DNA of 64,000 bases from Rhizobium sp. WYJ-E13 (GCF_018987265.1 NZ_CP076854.1:186001-250000); one strand, 5' to 3'; counted from the stretch's first letter, positions 25,009 to 34,486 are shown. Numbers and translations: made by a program. Notes: generated by a model not told the origin, from the letters alone.

Positions 25009-25029
25009 ACCGGCGGCCATGCCGCCGGT
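25009..25029. terminator. Hairpin terminator between LysR 2 and flavin reductase
   Basis: ACCGGCGGC and GCCGCCGGT form a 9-bp perfect stem around a CAT loop, 7 bases after the LysR stop and 6 bases before the converging reductase stop. There is no T-tract, so termination strength is uncertain, but the placement between converging genes is telling. Confidence 0.6.
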
Positions 25030-25035
25030 ATGGCT

Positions 25036-25650
25036 TCAGAAGGTGGCGGAATCGTCGGGCCACAGCAGCATAGGCGCCGAGACGGTGTCGACCACGGGAC
25101 CCAGCGCGTGCCAGGCTCGGTTGGAATAGACCAGCGCCTCGGCCTGTCGTGTTACTAGCGCCCCGGATGATACGGCGGTCAGCTCCGCCGTCACCAGGCA
25201 GGCCCCCGACGTTTCCAGCCGGCCGCGCAGCTCGGCGCGAAACCAGAGTTCGACCTGCGGATAATAAGGCTCGCCGCTGTCGAGCCTTGACCAGCGCACG
25301 TCCGGCCCGAAGCGATTCTTGCCTGGTGTCGCGCAGAGCCGGGCGAGTTGCATGTCGGCACGGCGCACGAAATGCACGACGACGGATGCAGCGCGCTCGA
25401 CCACCTTCCCACTCGAGGACGATGCCGAGAGCGAGAAGGCGACCATGGGTGGTGCGGCACTGATCGAGATCAGCGAACTCACGGTCATCGCCACCGGGCC
25501 TTCGGCGCCCTCCGCCGTAATGATGGCGACACCGGACGGATGGTGCCGGAAGGCTGCCACGAACGCCTCGGTGAGGCCGGAGCTGACGGCGGCGGTGCCC
25601 GTTTCAGGCGCCGCCACTTTATCCGGCATGCCTTTTGCCCGCGCGCTCAT
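25036..25650 (-). CDS. Flavin reductase, small component of a two-component monooxygenase
   Basis: A 204-residue protein of the HpaC/flavin-reductase-like family. It has FRHHPSGVAIITAEGAEGPV, then MTVSSLISISAAPPMVAFSL, and VHFVRRADMQLARLC. It reduces free FMN or FAD with NAD(P)H and passes it to an oxygenase. The ATG at 25650 overlaps the stop of the oxygenase gene (AAATGA), so subunit synthesis is coupled. In the gamma-resorcylate locus known from Rhizobium the resorcinol hydroxylase is also a reductase plus oxygenase pair. It is the last gene of the leftward operon that begins at 34418. Confidence 0.9.
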   Translation of the reverse strand: MSARAKGMPDKVAAPETGTAAVSSGLTEAFVAAFRHHPSGVAIITAEGAEGPVAMTVSSLISISAAPPMVAFSLSASSSSGKVVERAASVVVHFVRRADMQLARLCATPGKNRFGPDVRWSRLDSGEPYYPQVELWFRAELRGRLETSGACLVTAELTAVSSGALVTRQAEALVYSNRAWHALGPVVDTVSAPMLLWPDDSATF

Positions 25651-26873
25651 TTCTTCTCGATTAGGTCGTAGAACTGCCAGGTGCGGTCGCTCCACAGGCC
25701 GGCAATGTCGCGGCCAACGGCGGCGACGATGTTCGGGTTGATCGTGAAATGGTTCGAGGCCGTCAGCATCTCGCGATAGATCCGCTGCATGACGCCATAG
25801 CGCAACGAAGCCCCACCGAGCGAGCGATAGACGAAATGGCAGGCATCGACGCCCGCCTCATGCACTTCGGATTTGGCGAGATGCACCAGGCTGATCTGGC
25901 GCGTTGTCATGCGGTTGCCGGCCTCGATCGAGGCTTCGACGTCGCGCCAGACCTCAAACAGGAAGGCGCGGGCGGCCCGCACACGAGCCTCTGCCCGGCC
26001 GAAATCGTACCAGAACTTGTCGCTCTCGCCGAGCAGGCCGGCGCGGCCGGTCTTGGTCTTTGCGTATTTCGCGGCTTCATCGAGCATGCGGCGCGATGCG
26101 CCGATGGCCCAGCCGGAATGGCCAATGGCGGCAAGGCCCACCACGCCGAGGCTAAAGAATTCCTGCATGCGCTGCGGTTCGGCAGTCAGGATGGGGAACA
26201 CCATGTCATCGGGAATGAAGACGTCATTGGCGGCATAGTCGATGCTGCCGGTGGCCTGCAGACCAAGGACATTCCAATTGCCGAGCAGGTCGTGGTCGTC
26301 GACCGGCGCATGCGCGCAGAGCACGATCACGTCGCCCTTCTCGTCCTTGGCCGGTTGGCCGTTGCCGTCGTCGAGCAGGGCGGCGGTGTGGGTAAAGGTT
26401 GCGTGGTAGATACCGCTGGCATAGGACCACTTGCCGTTCAGGCGATAGCCGCCATCGACTTTCTTCAGCATGCCGGTCGGCGTACCCTGGCCGGAGAACC
26501 GGTTGTCGGTCTTGCCGCCGAACAGGCGGCCGATCGCGGTGTCGGGCAGGAAGGCCGCCGACATCGCGCCGATGCAGGCGTGTACCATCGATACCCAGCC
26601 GGCCGCGCCGCTGTGATAGGTGATCGCCTCGATGAGCTGCAGGCCCTGCGTCGGCGAGAGCTGTGCGCCGCCGATGTCCTCGCCAGCGAAGATATGGCTC
26701 ATGCGGACAGGCCTGAGCGCCTCAAAGGTCTCCTCGTTGAGGCGGCCGAGCTTCTCGTTCGCCTCGGAATTTTTATCGAGGATCGGGCCGATCTTTTCGA
26801 CATGAGCCATGAGGGACGCGAAGTCCGTCTTCGTGCCCCAGTAGCCAGATGCGTGCTTGATAGGTGCGTTCAT
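25647..26873 (-). CDS. Flavin-dependent monooxygenase, acyl-CoA dehydrogenase fold (resorcinol/phenol hydroxylase type)
   Basis: A 408-residue protein with the acyl-CoA dehydrogenase fold, as in HsaA, HpaH-type C2 oxygenases and GraA. Segments include GGAQLSPTQGLQLIEAITYH, GYRLNGKWSYASGIYHATF, LQATGSIDYAANDVFIPDDM and HFVYRSLGGASLRYGVMQRI. It lacks the catalytic Glu context of true acyl-CoA dehydrogenases. AAGGAGG precedes the ATG. With the coupled flavin reductase it should hydroxylate a phenolic ring using reduced flavin and O2. Resorcinol or a related diphenol is the likeliest substrate by context, feeding the neighbouring hydroxyquinol operon. Confidence 0.88.
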   Translation of the reverse strand: MNAPIKHASGYWGTKTDFASLMAHVEKIGPILDKNSEANEKLGRLNEETFEALRPVRMSHIFAGEDIGGAQLSPTQGLQLIEAITYHSGAAGWVSMVHACIGAMSAAFLPDTAIGRLFGGKTDNRFSGQGTPTGMLKKVDGGYRLNGKWSYASGIYHATFTHTAALLDDGNGQPAKDEKGDVIVLCAHAPVDDHDLLGNWNVLGLQATGSIDYAANDVFIPDDMVFPILTAEPQRMQEFFSLGVVGLAAIGHSGWAIGASRRMLDEAAKYAKTKTGRAGLLGESDKFWYDFGRAEARVRAARAFLFEVWRDVEASIEAGNRMTTRQISLVHLAKSEVHEAGVDACHFVYRSLGGASLRYGVMQRIYREMLTASNHFTINPNIVAAVGRDIAGLWSDRTWQFYDLIEKK

Positions 26874-26933
26874 GATTATTCCTCCTTGATAGTCCTGGTC
26901 GTCGCAGATCGCCTGGGGCGCTATGCTCGGATT

Positions 26934-27713
26934 TCACGTGGCGAGGAAGTCGCCGATGGCTGTGACGGTGCGCGGATCTTCCTGCATGGCGAAATGGCCG
27001 ACATCCTCGATGATCAGCGTCCGGGCATTGGGGATGGCCACCTGCCAGAGCGGCGCCTGCGAGGCGGGCAGCATGCGGTCCCTGTCGCCCCAGACGATTA
27101 GGGTCTCGTTGGGAATCCGGCTTAGCCAGCGGCCGAGATTCGGATGACCCATGCCGTGTGCATTGAGAATGTTGCCCAGCGCCGGGCCTTCCTTCTCGCG
27201 GGCGGCCAGGAAACCCTCGGTCGAGGGACATTCCGAGCCGCCCGGGAAATAGCGGGCCGCGACCTCGACATTGTGGGCGAGATAGGCGGGAAACTGATCC
27301 GGCGGGATCTGGCTCAGATCGGCGCCGGGATGATCGGGATGATTGAGGCCGGCCGGCGCATTCAGCACCAGCTTGCCGAACCGCTCGCCGGCGACGGCGG
27401 CGATCTCGGCCGCCATCCAGCCGCCCATGGAGTGGCCGACCAGATGCGGACGCTCGAGGCCGAGCGCCTTGATGAGCCGGAGATTGTGGACCACCATATC
27501 CTGCATGCCGGAAATGTGCGGCGCCGCCGCGCTTTCACCGAAACCAGGATGGAAGGGCAGATAGATACGGAAGCGCTCGGCAAGACCGCGCGCCCACTCG
27601 TACCCCTCGATGGTCGCCGCGCCATGCAGCGCAAGCACGGCGGGACCGCCGCCGATCGCCTTCACGACCGTACGCACACCGTCGATGTCCTGCGTCAGGG
27701 TCTCGAATTCCAT
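26934..27713 (-). CDS. Alpha/beta hydrolase
   Basis: A 259-residue hydrolase with VLALHGAATIEGYEWA (oxyanion side), nucleophile elbow LVGHSMGGWMAAEIA, Asp in VWGDRDRML and His in DVGHFAMQEDP, so the catalytic triad is complete. In aromatic loci such enzymes hydrolyse ester substrates or meta-cleavage C-C products. No meta-cleavage dioxygenase is in this operon, so an esterase releasing the phenolic substrate, or a lactonase, is more likely. It lies 60 bases upstream of the monooxygenase. Confidence 0.88.
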   Translation of the reverse strand: MEFETLTQDIDGVRTVVKAIGGGPAVLALHGAATIEGYEWARGLAERFRIYLPFHPGFGESAAAPHISGMQDMVVHNLRLIKALGLERPHLVGHSMGGWMAAEIAAVAGERFGKLVLNAPAGLNHPDHPGADLSQIPPDQFPAYLAHNVEVAARYFPGGSECPSTEGFLAAREKEGPALGNILNAHGMGHPNLGRWLSRIPNETLIVWGDRDRMLPASQAPLWQVAIPNARTLIIEDVGHFAMQEDPRTVTAIGDFLAT

Positions 27714-27736
27714 AGACTATCCTCCTCGACAATCGA

Positions 27737-28750
27737 TCAGGCCGCATCAGCGGCGATCAGCACCTTGCATTGTGTCGTTCGGTGCCTGAGCCCCTCGAAG
27801 GCCTTGGGCACGTCATTGAAGCCGATCCGGCCCGTGATCAGAGCCTGAGGGCGGTAGCGGCCGGGGCCGAGTGCAGAGAGCGCTGTCTCAAACTCGGCCA
27901 TGTTGAAGAACACGGCGAAGATGATCTGGATTTCCTTGGACAAGGCCGCGAAGGGATCCCAGCCGTCGCCGCCGACGCAGAGACCGACGCCGACCACCGT
28001 CCCATGGGTGCGGACGAGCTGGCAGGCGAAATCGATCAGCCCACGCCTGCCGACGCATTCGAAGACGATGTCAGGCGCTCCGCCGGTCTTGGCGCGGAAT
28101 TCTTGCGCCAGTCCGGGGCCGGACATGGCAAAGCCGGTCGCGCCAATCGAGGCCGCGCCTTCTTCCTGATGCCGGTTGATGTCGGCGACGATGACGTCGC
28201 GGGCGCCTTGACGTCGCGCCCAGAAGGCGACCAGCAGGCCGATCGGCCCGGCGCCGAGGATCAGCACGCTGTCGCCTGGCTTCAATCCCGACCGCATCAC
28301 GCAGTGCAGCGCCACGGCAACCGGTTCGGCCAGCGCGCCTTCCTCGATCGGAAGGTCATCAGGCAGGATCCGGCATTGGCGGGCGGTGACCGTGGTGTAT
28401 TCGGCATATCCGCCGCCGATCAGCCGCATTTCGGCGCACCAGGCTGGCTCGCCTTTTTTACAATTGTCGCATGTCCCGCATCCACGCATCGGCGCCACAG
28501 CCACCCGGTCATCCGGCTTGAGCTCGGAGACGGCGGTGCCGCATCTGATCACTTCGCCGGCAAATTCGTGGCCGAGCACGTCGTGACGATTGAGGCCGAA
28601 AGTCTTCGGGTCCTCGGTCATGTGCAGGTCGGAACCGCAGATGCCACAAGCAGCGATCCTGAGCATGACTTCATCGGAAGCCGGCTCCGGAACGGGGCGT
28701 TCGCCCACTTTCAGCGGCAGTCCGACGCCGTCGAAAAGCACGGCCTTCAT
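27737..28750 (-). CDS. Zinc-dependent medium-chain alcohol dehydrogenase
   Basis: A 337-residue MDR dehydrogenase. Catalytic zinc region: AACGICGSDLHM with Cys, and HDVLGHEFAGEV with His-Glu. Structural zinc: four Cys in GCGTCDNCKKGEPAWC. The NAD loop is LILGAGPIGLLVAFWAR. ATG 28750 follows GGAGGATC; a longer frame upstream is a shadow of the permease gene. The ATGA overlap with the permease stop couples the two. It resembles sorbitol/threonine dehydrogenase-like enzymes. Substrate is unclear, perhaps an alcohol side chain on the imported compound. Confidence 0.9.
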   Translation of the reverse strand: MKAVLFDGVGLPLKVGERPVPEPASDEVMLRIAACGICGSDLHMTEDPKTFGLNRHDVLGHEFAGEVIRCGTAVSELKPDDRVAVAPMRGCGTCDNCKKGEPAWCAEMRLIGGGYAEYTTVTARQCRILPDDLPIEEGALAEPVAVALHCVMRSGLKPGDSVLILGAGPIGLLVAFWARRQGARDVIVADINRHQEEGAASIGATGFAMSGPGLAQEFRAKTGGAPDIVFECVGRRGLIDFACQLVRTHGTVVGVGLCVGGDGWDPFAALSKEIQIIFAVFFNMAEFETALSALGPGRYRPQALITGRIGFNDVPKAFEGLRHRTTQCKVLIAADAA

Positions 28751-29790
28751 GTCCGATCCTCCATCAGCCTTCGTCGTGTCGGGAACCAGGGGGCGTCGAC
28801 GACCTTGCAGCTCAGGCCCCAGATGCCGCCGCGCGCGAAAAGCGCCATGCAAAGAGTGAGCAGGCCGAGCACCACCATATAGGTCGCGCCATACTGGCCG
28901 AACCAGCGTTCGGCGAAGAAGTAGACGAGTGCTCCGATCAGCACGCCTTCCAGCGATCCAAGACCGCCGACCATGACGATGAAGATCGCGATGCTGGCCC
29001 AGTTCGGGTCATAGGCGGAAGGTGGGGTAATGCGCAGTTGGGCCATGAAGTAGATGGCGCCCGCAAGACCCGTACCGACAGCTGCGGCGACCCAGATTGC
29101 GAAGCGCAGCCGGCCAACATTCACACCCTGGCTTGCCGCCGCGACCGGATTGTCACGCATGGCGATCAACGCCAGGCCGTAGCGCGAGCGCAGGAGCCAG
29201 TAGGGGCCGCCGACCGTTACGAGCAGCATCAGCGCACAGAGGAGCGAAACGCCGACGGCGCGTTCCATGGGCGAATAGCTGGTCATGACGCGCAGGCTCA
29301 TTCCTGCCCCGCCGTTGACATAGCCGAAGACCGAAGTCGCAAGCCGCAGCACTTCGGCGACGACCCAGGTACCGATCGCGAAATAGGGGCCATCGAGCCG
29401 GTGCAGCAGACCATAAGTGGGAATGGCAAGCAGAGCCGGGGCGATCATCGCCAGCATGACGGCGACGAATGGATTGATGCCCCAGAGCTGCGCCATCACG
29501 AACATCATATAGGCAGCCACGCCGACGAAGACCTGTTGGCCGACCGATACCAGTCCGGCATAGCCGGCAAGCAGGTTCCACATCTGGGCAACGGCGATGT
29601 AGCAGCAGAGCTCGACCACATCACGGATCAGGCCCTGGCTTGCCCAGAGCGGCATCGAGGCGACGGTGAAGAGAGCGATGATGCCCAGCCCCGTAGCGAT
29701 GACGCCGGAAACGGTCTGGCGCTGAACGCGGACCGGCGGAAGATCCGTGGTGCCGGCGGGGCCTTGTGCGGTTGCAAGCGCGTGGGTCAC
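28747..29790 (-). CDS. Branched-chain-type ABC permease B2 (LivM family)
   Basis: A 347-residue permease. It shows NLLAGYAGLVSVGQQVFVGV, YFAIGTWVVAEVLRLATSVF, MRDNPVAAASQGVNVGRLRF and VGGLGSLEGVLIGALVYFF. I used GTG 29790 because AAGGAC precedes it and the upstream permease stop is only 4 bases away. A longer frame reading into that gene is a shadow. It forms the transporter B channel with the following LivH-type gene and parallels 17370-18452. Confidence 0.9.
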   Translation of the reverse strand: MTHALATAQGPAGTTDLPPVRVQRQTVSGVIATGLGIIALFTVASMPLWASQGLIRDVVELCCYIAVAQMWNLLAGYAGLVSVGQQVFVGVAAYMMFVMAQLWGINPFVAVMLAMIAPALLAIPTYGLLHRLDGPYFAIGTWVVAEVLRLATSVFGYVNGGAGMSLRVMTSYSPMERAVGVSLLCALMLLVTVGGPYWLLRSRYGLALIAMRDNPVAAASQGVNVGRLRFAIWVAAAVGTGLAGAIYFMAQLRITPPSAYDPNWASIAIFIVMVGGLGSLEGVLIGALVYFFAERWFGQYGATYMVVLGLLTLCMALFARGGIWGLSCKVVDAPWFPTRRRLMEDRT

Positions 29791-29794
29791 GGTC

Positions 29795-30652
29795 TCAGTC
29801 CTTTCCGAGAATGCCCTGCGGCCGCAGTGCGAGAATGAGCAGGAAGACGAGGTGGCCGGCGAGAATGCCGAAGCCGGGATCGATACGGAACCCGATCGAC
29901 TGGCTGATGCCGAGCACCATGGCACCCATGAAGGCGCCCCAGATCGAACCCATGCCGCCGATGATGACGGCCTCGAAGGCATAGATCAGCTGAAAGGCAC
30001 CATCGGTCGGCGACACCGTCGAACGCATCGACTGAAAGACGGCGGCGAAGCCCAGGATGCCGACGGCAAGTGCCGTCGCGCCGGCATAGACGGCTTTCGG
30101 ATCGATACCGGTCATCGCTGCGGCCTCGACATCGGCGGAGGCCGCGCGCAGCGAACGCCCGAAACGCGTATATTGCATCGTGGTTGCAAGAGCCGCGGTC
30201 AGTGCAGTGGCGGTAACGAGCACGATCACGGGCAGCACCCCGACGAAGAGCGGTCCGAGCTGGAAGGAGGCCTGGGCAAGGCCGCCGCTCTGCAGCGAGC
30301 GCGTGTCCGCCGACCAGACCTGCAGCATAGCGTTCTGCAGCGCGATCGACAGGCCAAAGGTGGCGATCAGAGACGGCAACGGGTCGGCACCGACGACGTG
30401 GTTGAGGATCAGTCGCTGGAGGATGACACCGATGATGCCGCCGAGCGCGACGAGGACCACCAGCACCGACCAAGGGCCGAGGCCGAAGGTCGAGGCGAGG
30501 CTGATACCGACCAGCGCCAGCAGGATCATCAGATCGCCGTGGGTGATGTTGACGACACGCATGACCCCGAACATCAGCGCCATGCCGAGCGCATATTGTG
30601 CATAGAGGCCGCCGAGAAGAATGCCCTGGACCAGTCCGTCAAGCCACTGCAT
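29795..30652 (-). CDS. Branched-chain-type ABC permease B1 (LivH family)
   Basis: A 285-residue permease beginning QGILLGGLYAQYALGMALMF and GVMRVVNITHGDLMILLALV. The loop GRSLRAASADVEAAAMTGID and the late AFEAVIIGGMGSIWGAFMGA match LivH. Its start overlaps the end of the LivF-type gene by 14 bases. Same organisation as transporter A. Confidence 0.92.
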   Translation of the reverse strand: MQWLDGLVQGILLGGLYAQYALGMALMFGVMRVVNITHGDLMILLALVGISLASTFGLGPWSVLVVLVALGGIIGVILQRLILNHVVGADPLPSLIATFGLSIALQNAMLQVWSADTRSLQSGGLAQASFQLGPLFVGVLPVIVLVTATALTAALATTMQYTRFGRSLRAASADVEAAAMTGIDPKAVYAGATALAVGILGFAAVFQSMRSTVSPTDGAFQLIYAFEAVIIGGMGSIWGAFMGAMVLGISQSIGFRIDPGFGILAGHLVFLLILALRPQGILGKD

Positions 30653-31370
30653 GGGATGCTCCGAAGTAGGCTTCGCCGACCGCCTCGCGGCTCATGTCCG
30701 CCGAGCGGCCGGTCAGCGTGACGCGGCCCTCCAGCATGCAATAGAGCCGGTCGGAGGCGGACTTGGCGAGGCCGACATCCTGTTCGACCAGCACGATGGC
30801 CGTGCCGTTTCCTGAAATCGACGGGATGGATTGGTAGATTTCCTTGATCACTTTCGGTGCCAGGCCGAGGCTGATCTCGTCGCAGAGCAGCAGGCGCGGC
30901 TGGTTTAGCAGCGCGCGGCCGATCGCCACCATCTGCTGCTGGCCGCCGGAAAGCGACTGGACCGGTGCCGCCTGCTTTTCCTTAAGGATCGGAAACAGCG
31001 CATAGATGCGCTCGATCGTCCAGGCATCGCCGCGGCCTGGCGCGGCATGATCGACGGCCACGCGCAGGTTGTCGAGCACGGACATGCCGGCAAACAGGCG
31101 GCGGCCTTCGGGTACGATCGCCACCCCGTCGGCCACCATGTGGTGCGGCCGGCTGCCGCCGACCGCCCGGCCGTCAAGGCGCACCATGTCAGGCGCGACC
31201 TTGATCAGGCCCATGATCGACTTCAACAGCGTCGATTTGCCGGCACCGTTGGCGCCGATCAGGGCGACGACCTCGCCCTCTGCGATTTCGAGATCAATGC
31301 CGTAAAGCGCCTGAAAGTCGCCGTAGCGGGCCTTGAGATCGTGGGTGGAAAGAAGCGTCTTTCCCGTCAT
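30639..31370 (-). CDS. Branched-chain-type ABC ATP-binding protein B2 (LivF family)
   Basis: A 243-residue ATPase with Walker [31 protein letters not shown], signature [16 protein letters not shown], Walker [14 protein letters not shown] and [13 protein letters not shown] 31370 forms an ATGA overlap with the LivG stop. A much longer frame upstream reads antisense-like arginine/proline-rich sequence across the LivG gene and is not real. Confidence 0.93.
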   Translation of the reverse strand: MTGKTLLSTHDLKARYGDFQALYGIDLEIAEGEVVALIGANGAGKSTLLKSIMGLIKVAPDMVRLDGRAVGGSRPHHMVADGVAIVPEGRRLFAGMSVLDNLRVAVDHAAPGRGDAWTIERIYALFPILKEKQAAPVQSLSGGQQQMVAIGRALLNQPRLLLCDEISLGLAPKVIKEIYQSIPSISGNGTAIVLVEQDVGLAKSASDRLYCMLEGRVTLTGRSADMSREAVGEAYFGASHAVA

Positions 31371-32092
31371 GCCTCGACCCCCATATAGACGCGCCGGACT
31401 TCCGGGTTCTTGATGACATCGTTCGGCAAGCCCTCCGCGATCTTTTTGCCGAAGTTCAGCACCATGATCCGGTCGGCCACGGCCAGCAGGGCATGCAGGA
31501 CATGCTCGATCCAGACGATGGTGACGCCGCGGTCGCGGATGCGGTGGATCAGTTGCACGAGCGCCTTGCCTTCTTCGTCGGTCAGTCCGCCGGCAATTTC
31601 GTCGAGCAGCAGCAGCCTTGGGCTCGAGGCCATCGCGCGGGCCAGTTCCAGCCGCTTGCGGTCGAGCAGCGTCAGCGATCCGGCCGAGCGGTTGGCCTTG
31701 TCGGCCAGTTCGCAATCGCGCAGAATCTGCGCGCAGAGCGCATAGCTCTGGGCTTCGGTGCGCCCGCCGCCGAAGGTGGCGGCCACGAGCAGGTTTTCGA
31801 AAGTCGACATGCCGACATACGGCTGCGGAATCTGGTAGGTGCGGCCGATACCGATCTTGCAGCGCGAATAGGGCGGCTGGCCGATAAGTCGCTCGCCGGC
31901 AAAGTCGAGTTCGCCGGCATCGTTTCGCAAGTCGCCACTGATCAGGTTGAACAGCGTGGTCTTGCCCGCCCCGTTCGGACCGAGGATTCCCAGCACCTCG
32001 CCGCGCCGGACATCGAAGCTGATGTCATGCAGGACGCGGAGCGCGCCAAAGGATTTGCTCAATCCCCTCGCTTTTAGCAATACGCCGTTCAA
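31367..32092 (-). CDS. Branched-chain-type ABC ATP-binding protein B1 (LivG family)
   Basis: A 241-residue ATPase: Walker [30 protein letters not shown], the unusual signature [18 protein letters not shown], Walker [16 protein letters not shown] and [13 protein letters not shown]. Unlike transporter A, where the gap is 3 bases, it is separated from the binding-protein stop by 128 bases. That gap contains G/C-rich hairpins. Confidence 0.92.
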   Translation of the reverse strand: MNGVLLKARGLSKSFGALRVLHDISFDVRRGEVLGILGPNGAGKTTLFNLISGDLRNDAGELDFAGERLIGQPPYSRCKIGIGRTYQIPQPYVGMSTFENLLVAATFGGGRTEAQSYALCAQILRDCELADKANRSAGSLTLLDRKRLELARAMASSPRLLLLDEIAGGLTDEEGKALVQLIHRIRDRGVTIVWIEHVLHALLAVADRIMVLNFGKKIAEGLPNDVIKNPEVRRVYMGVEA

Positions 32093-32220
32093 TCGATCCT
32101 CCGCTCCGGGTAGCGGCAGGCGCGTTCACGCGCCGCCCGCCTGGTCTTCAAGCATTCGGGATAGGTCTGCGGGTTGCGGGCGGGCTCGCCGCCCGGCCGC
32201 AACGCCCAAGGCGCCCGGGT
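32093..32220. repeat. Hairpin-rich spacer after binding-protein gene B
   Basis: GGCGCG-TTCA-CGCGCC (32119-32134) is a perfect 6-bp stem with a tetraloop. A second G/C-rich fold near 32186-32206 (GGGCGGG...CCGCCCGG region) follows. Spacers of this kind between an abundant binding-protein message and downstream transporter genes often stabilise the 5' segment or attenuate read-through. There is no T-tract, so it is not a plain terminator. Confidence 0.4.
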
Positions 32221-33519
32221 TCAGGCGGCCCAGGGGATTACCTTCATCTTCTGCTCGGGTTCGAACAGCTTGTTGACGGTATTGTCGACGATCTTCAGGT
32301 CGTAGGGCCACGTCTCGCCCTTGACCCACTGGCCGCCGAAAATCGGCGTCGTCGAGACATTCTTGTGCGGACCAGTGGAGAAATCGACCTTACCGATCAG
32401 GGTGTCGATCTTGGTCTTGACCATGGCGTCGCGGATCGAGGTGCGGTCGAGCGGATTGGAGGCGCGCTTGAGGATGTCGAGGGCCACTTCCCAGATCGCG
32501 TGGCTGTAGCCGAGCGGCTGCGTCCACTGCTTCTTGGTCTCGTTCTCCCACTGGTCCGCGATCTCCCGGCTCACCTGGCCCGTCAGCGCCGACTTGAACG
32601 GGAAGGCGGGCGTCCACCAGACCTCGGACGACATGCCGTCGCCAAGCGGCCCGAGCGCCTGCACGCCACCGGGAAAGAGCAGGGCTGCGGCGACGGTGAC
32701 GGCCTTCGGTCTATAACCTTGCTGGGCGCACTGGTTGATGAAGGTCTTGAGATCGTCGGGGTAGGTGATACCGCCGACAATCTCGCAGCCGGCATTCTTG
32801 AAAGCGGCAATCTGCGCCGAATAATCATTGGTGCGCGGCTGGAAGAAGCCGGGGACAGTGATTTCAAATCCGGCCTTCTGTGTCGGCGCGGGCAGGCCGT
32901 AGTCGTTGTTGCCCCAGGTCTCGCCATCGGCGTTCTGCGGGAACAGCATGCCCACCTTGCGATTTGTGTCGAGCGTGTTCCACAGGCCGACAAAGGTGTT
33001 GAGGGCCTCGTCGAGACCCCAGAAGAAATGGTACGTCCAGTCGAACGGCTTGTTCTGGCCGCCGCGCGGAAAGATCACCGCCTGCCAGGGCGCTCCGGTC
33101 GACAGGCACGGGCATTCGTTGAGCTCCGCCTGGTCGGCCGAAGGACTGACGGTATCGGTCGTAGAGGCCGGCAGCAGCAGATGCACGCCATCGTTCAGGA
33201 TCAGGTCACCGGCGACCTCAGCGGCACGGTTCGGGTCGGACTGGCTGTCGCGGATCAAAATCTCGACGTCGAACTTGCCGGCCGCAGTCTGAAGGCCGTC
33301 CTTCAGCGTGGCCTTGACCTTTTCGGCCGCCCAGCCATCCGTCTCGCCGAACAGCGCGAGCGGGCCCGTCGTCGGCGTCACGAAGCCGAGCTTGATCGTG
33401 CCGGCCGATTGCGCCTTGGCGATCATCGGCGCGCCGAGCGCCGCGGTGGCAAGGCCGGCACCCATGCCCTTGAGCACGGTCCGGCGGGATGGCTGCGCAA
33501 ATTTCGTCTTCAGGTCCAC
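32221..33519 (-). CDS. Branched-chain-type ABC substrate-binding protein B
   Basis: A 432-residue exported binding protein. The signal is twin-arginine-like (SRRTVLKGMGAGLATAALGA, cleavage near IAKAQS). The mature part shows IKLGFVTPTTGPLALFGETD, ILIRDSQSNPNRAAEVAGDL and LLLPASTTDTVSPSADQAEL. GTG 33519 is chosen because GGAGGAG sits 8 bases before it; no ATG is suitably placed. Clearly paralogous to binding protein A (20747-22024), including the DSQSNPNRAAEVA block, but divergent enough for another ligand. Confidence 0.9.
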   Translation of the reverse strand: MDLKTKFAQPSRRTVLKGMGAGLATAALGAPMIAKAQSAGTIKLGFVTPTTGPLALFGETDGWAAEKVKATLKDGLQTAAGKFDVEILIRDSQSDPNRAAEVAGDLILNDGVHLLLPASTTDTVSPSADQAELNECPCLSTGAPWQAVIFPRGGQNKPFDWTYHFFWGLDEALNTFVGLWNTLDTNRKVGMLFPQNADGETWGNNDYGLPAPTQKAGFEITVPGFFQPRTNDYSAQIAAFKNAGCEIVGGITYPDDLKTFINQCAQQGYRPKAVTVAAALLFPGGVQALGPLGDGMSSEVWWTPAFPFKSALTGQVSREIADQWENETKKQWTQPLGYSHAIWEVALDILKRASNPLDRTSIRDAMVKTKIDTLIGKVDFSTGPHKNVSTTPIFGGQWVKGETWPYDLKIVDNTVNKLFEPEQKMKVIPWAA

Positions 33520-33599
33520 CTTGGTCTCCTCCCTCTGGTGTTCTTGTCGTCTGCACGCATATTCGTCGACGGCCGGTCCTCCCAGACCCGGCGATCGCC

Positions 33600-34418
33600 T
33601 CACTTAATGCGGTTCATCGAACCTCCATCGATCACGATCTGGCTGCCGGTGACGTAGGACGAGCAGGGTGAGGCCAGATAAAGCGCCAGGCCCTTGATAT
33701 CCTCCGTGTCGCCGATCCTGCCGATCAGCGACTGCTCCTCGAAGGCCTTCCGGTCGGCGGGGATCTTCAGCCGGCCGCCGGCAATATTGGTCATGAACGG
33801 ACCGGGCGAGATGCAGTTGACGAGGATGCCGAACATCCCCAGTTCCATCGCCATCTGCCGGACGAAATGATCCACGCCCGCCTTGGCCGGCATATAGGGC
33901 GTGCCAACAATCGCCTCGTTGATCTGGGCGGCGATGGACGACGTGACGATGATCCTGCCGCCGCCGGTCTTCTTCATGTGACGCGCGGAATGCTTCACGG
34001 TCGTGTAGACCGATGAGAGGTTGACCTCGATGACCCGGTCCCAGTGGTGGTCGTCGAGCACGTCGATCGCTCCCTCCGGGATGCGCCCGCCGGTCGTCGA
34101 CAGGAAACCCGGCCCGGCGTCGATACCGGCATTGGCGAAGACGATGTCGATCCGGCCATGCCGCTCAGCCACGGCATCGAATGCCTCCTTCACGCGCGGA
34201 CGGTCGGTCACGTCGACCATCTGCCCCCACACATCGCCGCCATTGGCCTTGAGATCTGCCACGACGCTGTCGAGCTGCGTTGGGTTGAGATCGAAAATAC
34301 AGACCCGCGCGCCGTTGTCGGCCATGACTTCGGCATAAGCGCGACCGATACCGCTGGCGCCGCCAGTGACGATGACTGACTTGTCACGAACGTCGAACAT
34401 CTCTTGCAATGTCGCCAT
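33600..34418 (-). CDS. Short-chain dehydrogenase/reductase
   Basis: A 272-residue classical SDR. The cofactor loop is IVTGGASGIGRAYAEVMADN, with IVFANAGIDAG (NAG motif), SSIAAQINEAIVGTPYMPAK containing Ser-Tyr-Lys, and an acidic residue after beta-2 (CIFDLN) favouring NAD. ATG 34418 has GGGAGGAG upstream. It is the first gene of the long leftward operon ending at 25036. It may oxidise an alcohol or dihydrodiol form of the imported aromatic; the substrate is not visible. Confidence 0.9.
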   Translation of the reverse strand: MATLQEMFDVRDKSVIVTGGASGIGRAYAEVMADNGARVCIFDLNPTQLDSVVADLKANGGDVWGQMVDVTDRPRVKEAFDAVAERHGRIDIVFANAGIDAGPGFLSTTGGRIPEGAIDVLDDHHWDRVIEVNLSSVYTTVKHSARHMKKTGGGRIIVTSSIAAQINEAIVGTPYMPAKAGVDHFVRQMAMELGMFGILVNCISPGPFMTNIAGGRLKIPADRKAFEEQSLIGRIGDTEDIKGLALYLASPCSSYVTGSQIVIDGGSMNRIK

Positions 34419-34486
34419 TCTTCTCCTCCCGATTACAGAGAGGCTAGCAGCGGCGGACACCCGATTTGATGATTTTTTTTAAATTT

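Noticed and set aside
25749..27101. 450-codon rightward open frame over the flavin monooxygenase
   Set aside because: Shadow of the acyl-CoA-dehydrogenase-fold gene; no family pattern.
31371..31715. N-terminal extension of the LivF-type ATPase B2
   Set aside because: The extra 115 residues are Arg/Pro-rich shadow of the LivG gene; the ATG at 31370 with ATGA overlap is the natural start.
32365..33657. 430-codon rightward open frame over binding protein B
   Set aside because: Antisense to a binding protein with a clear signal peptide; no motif support.
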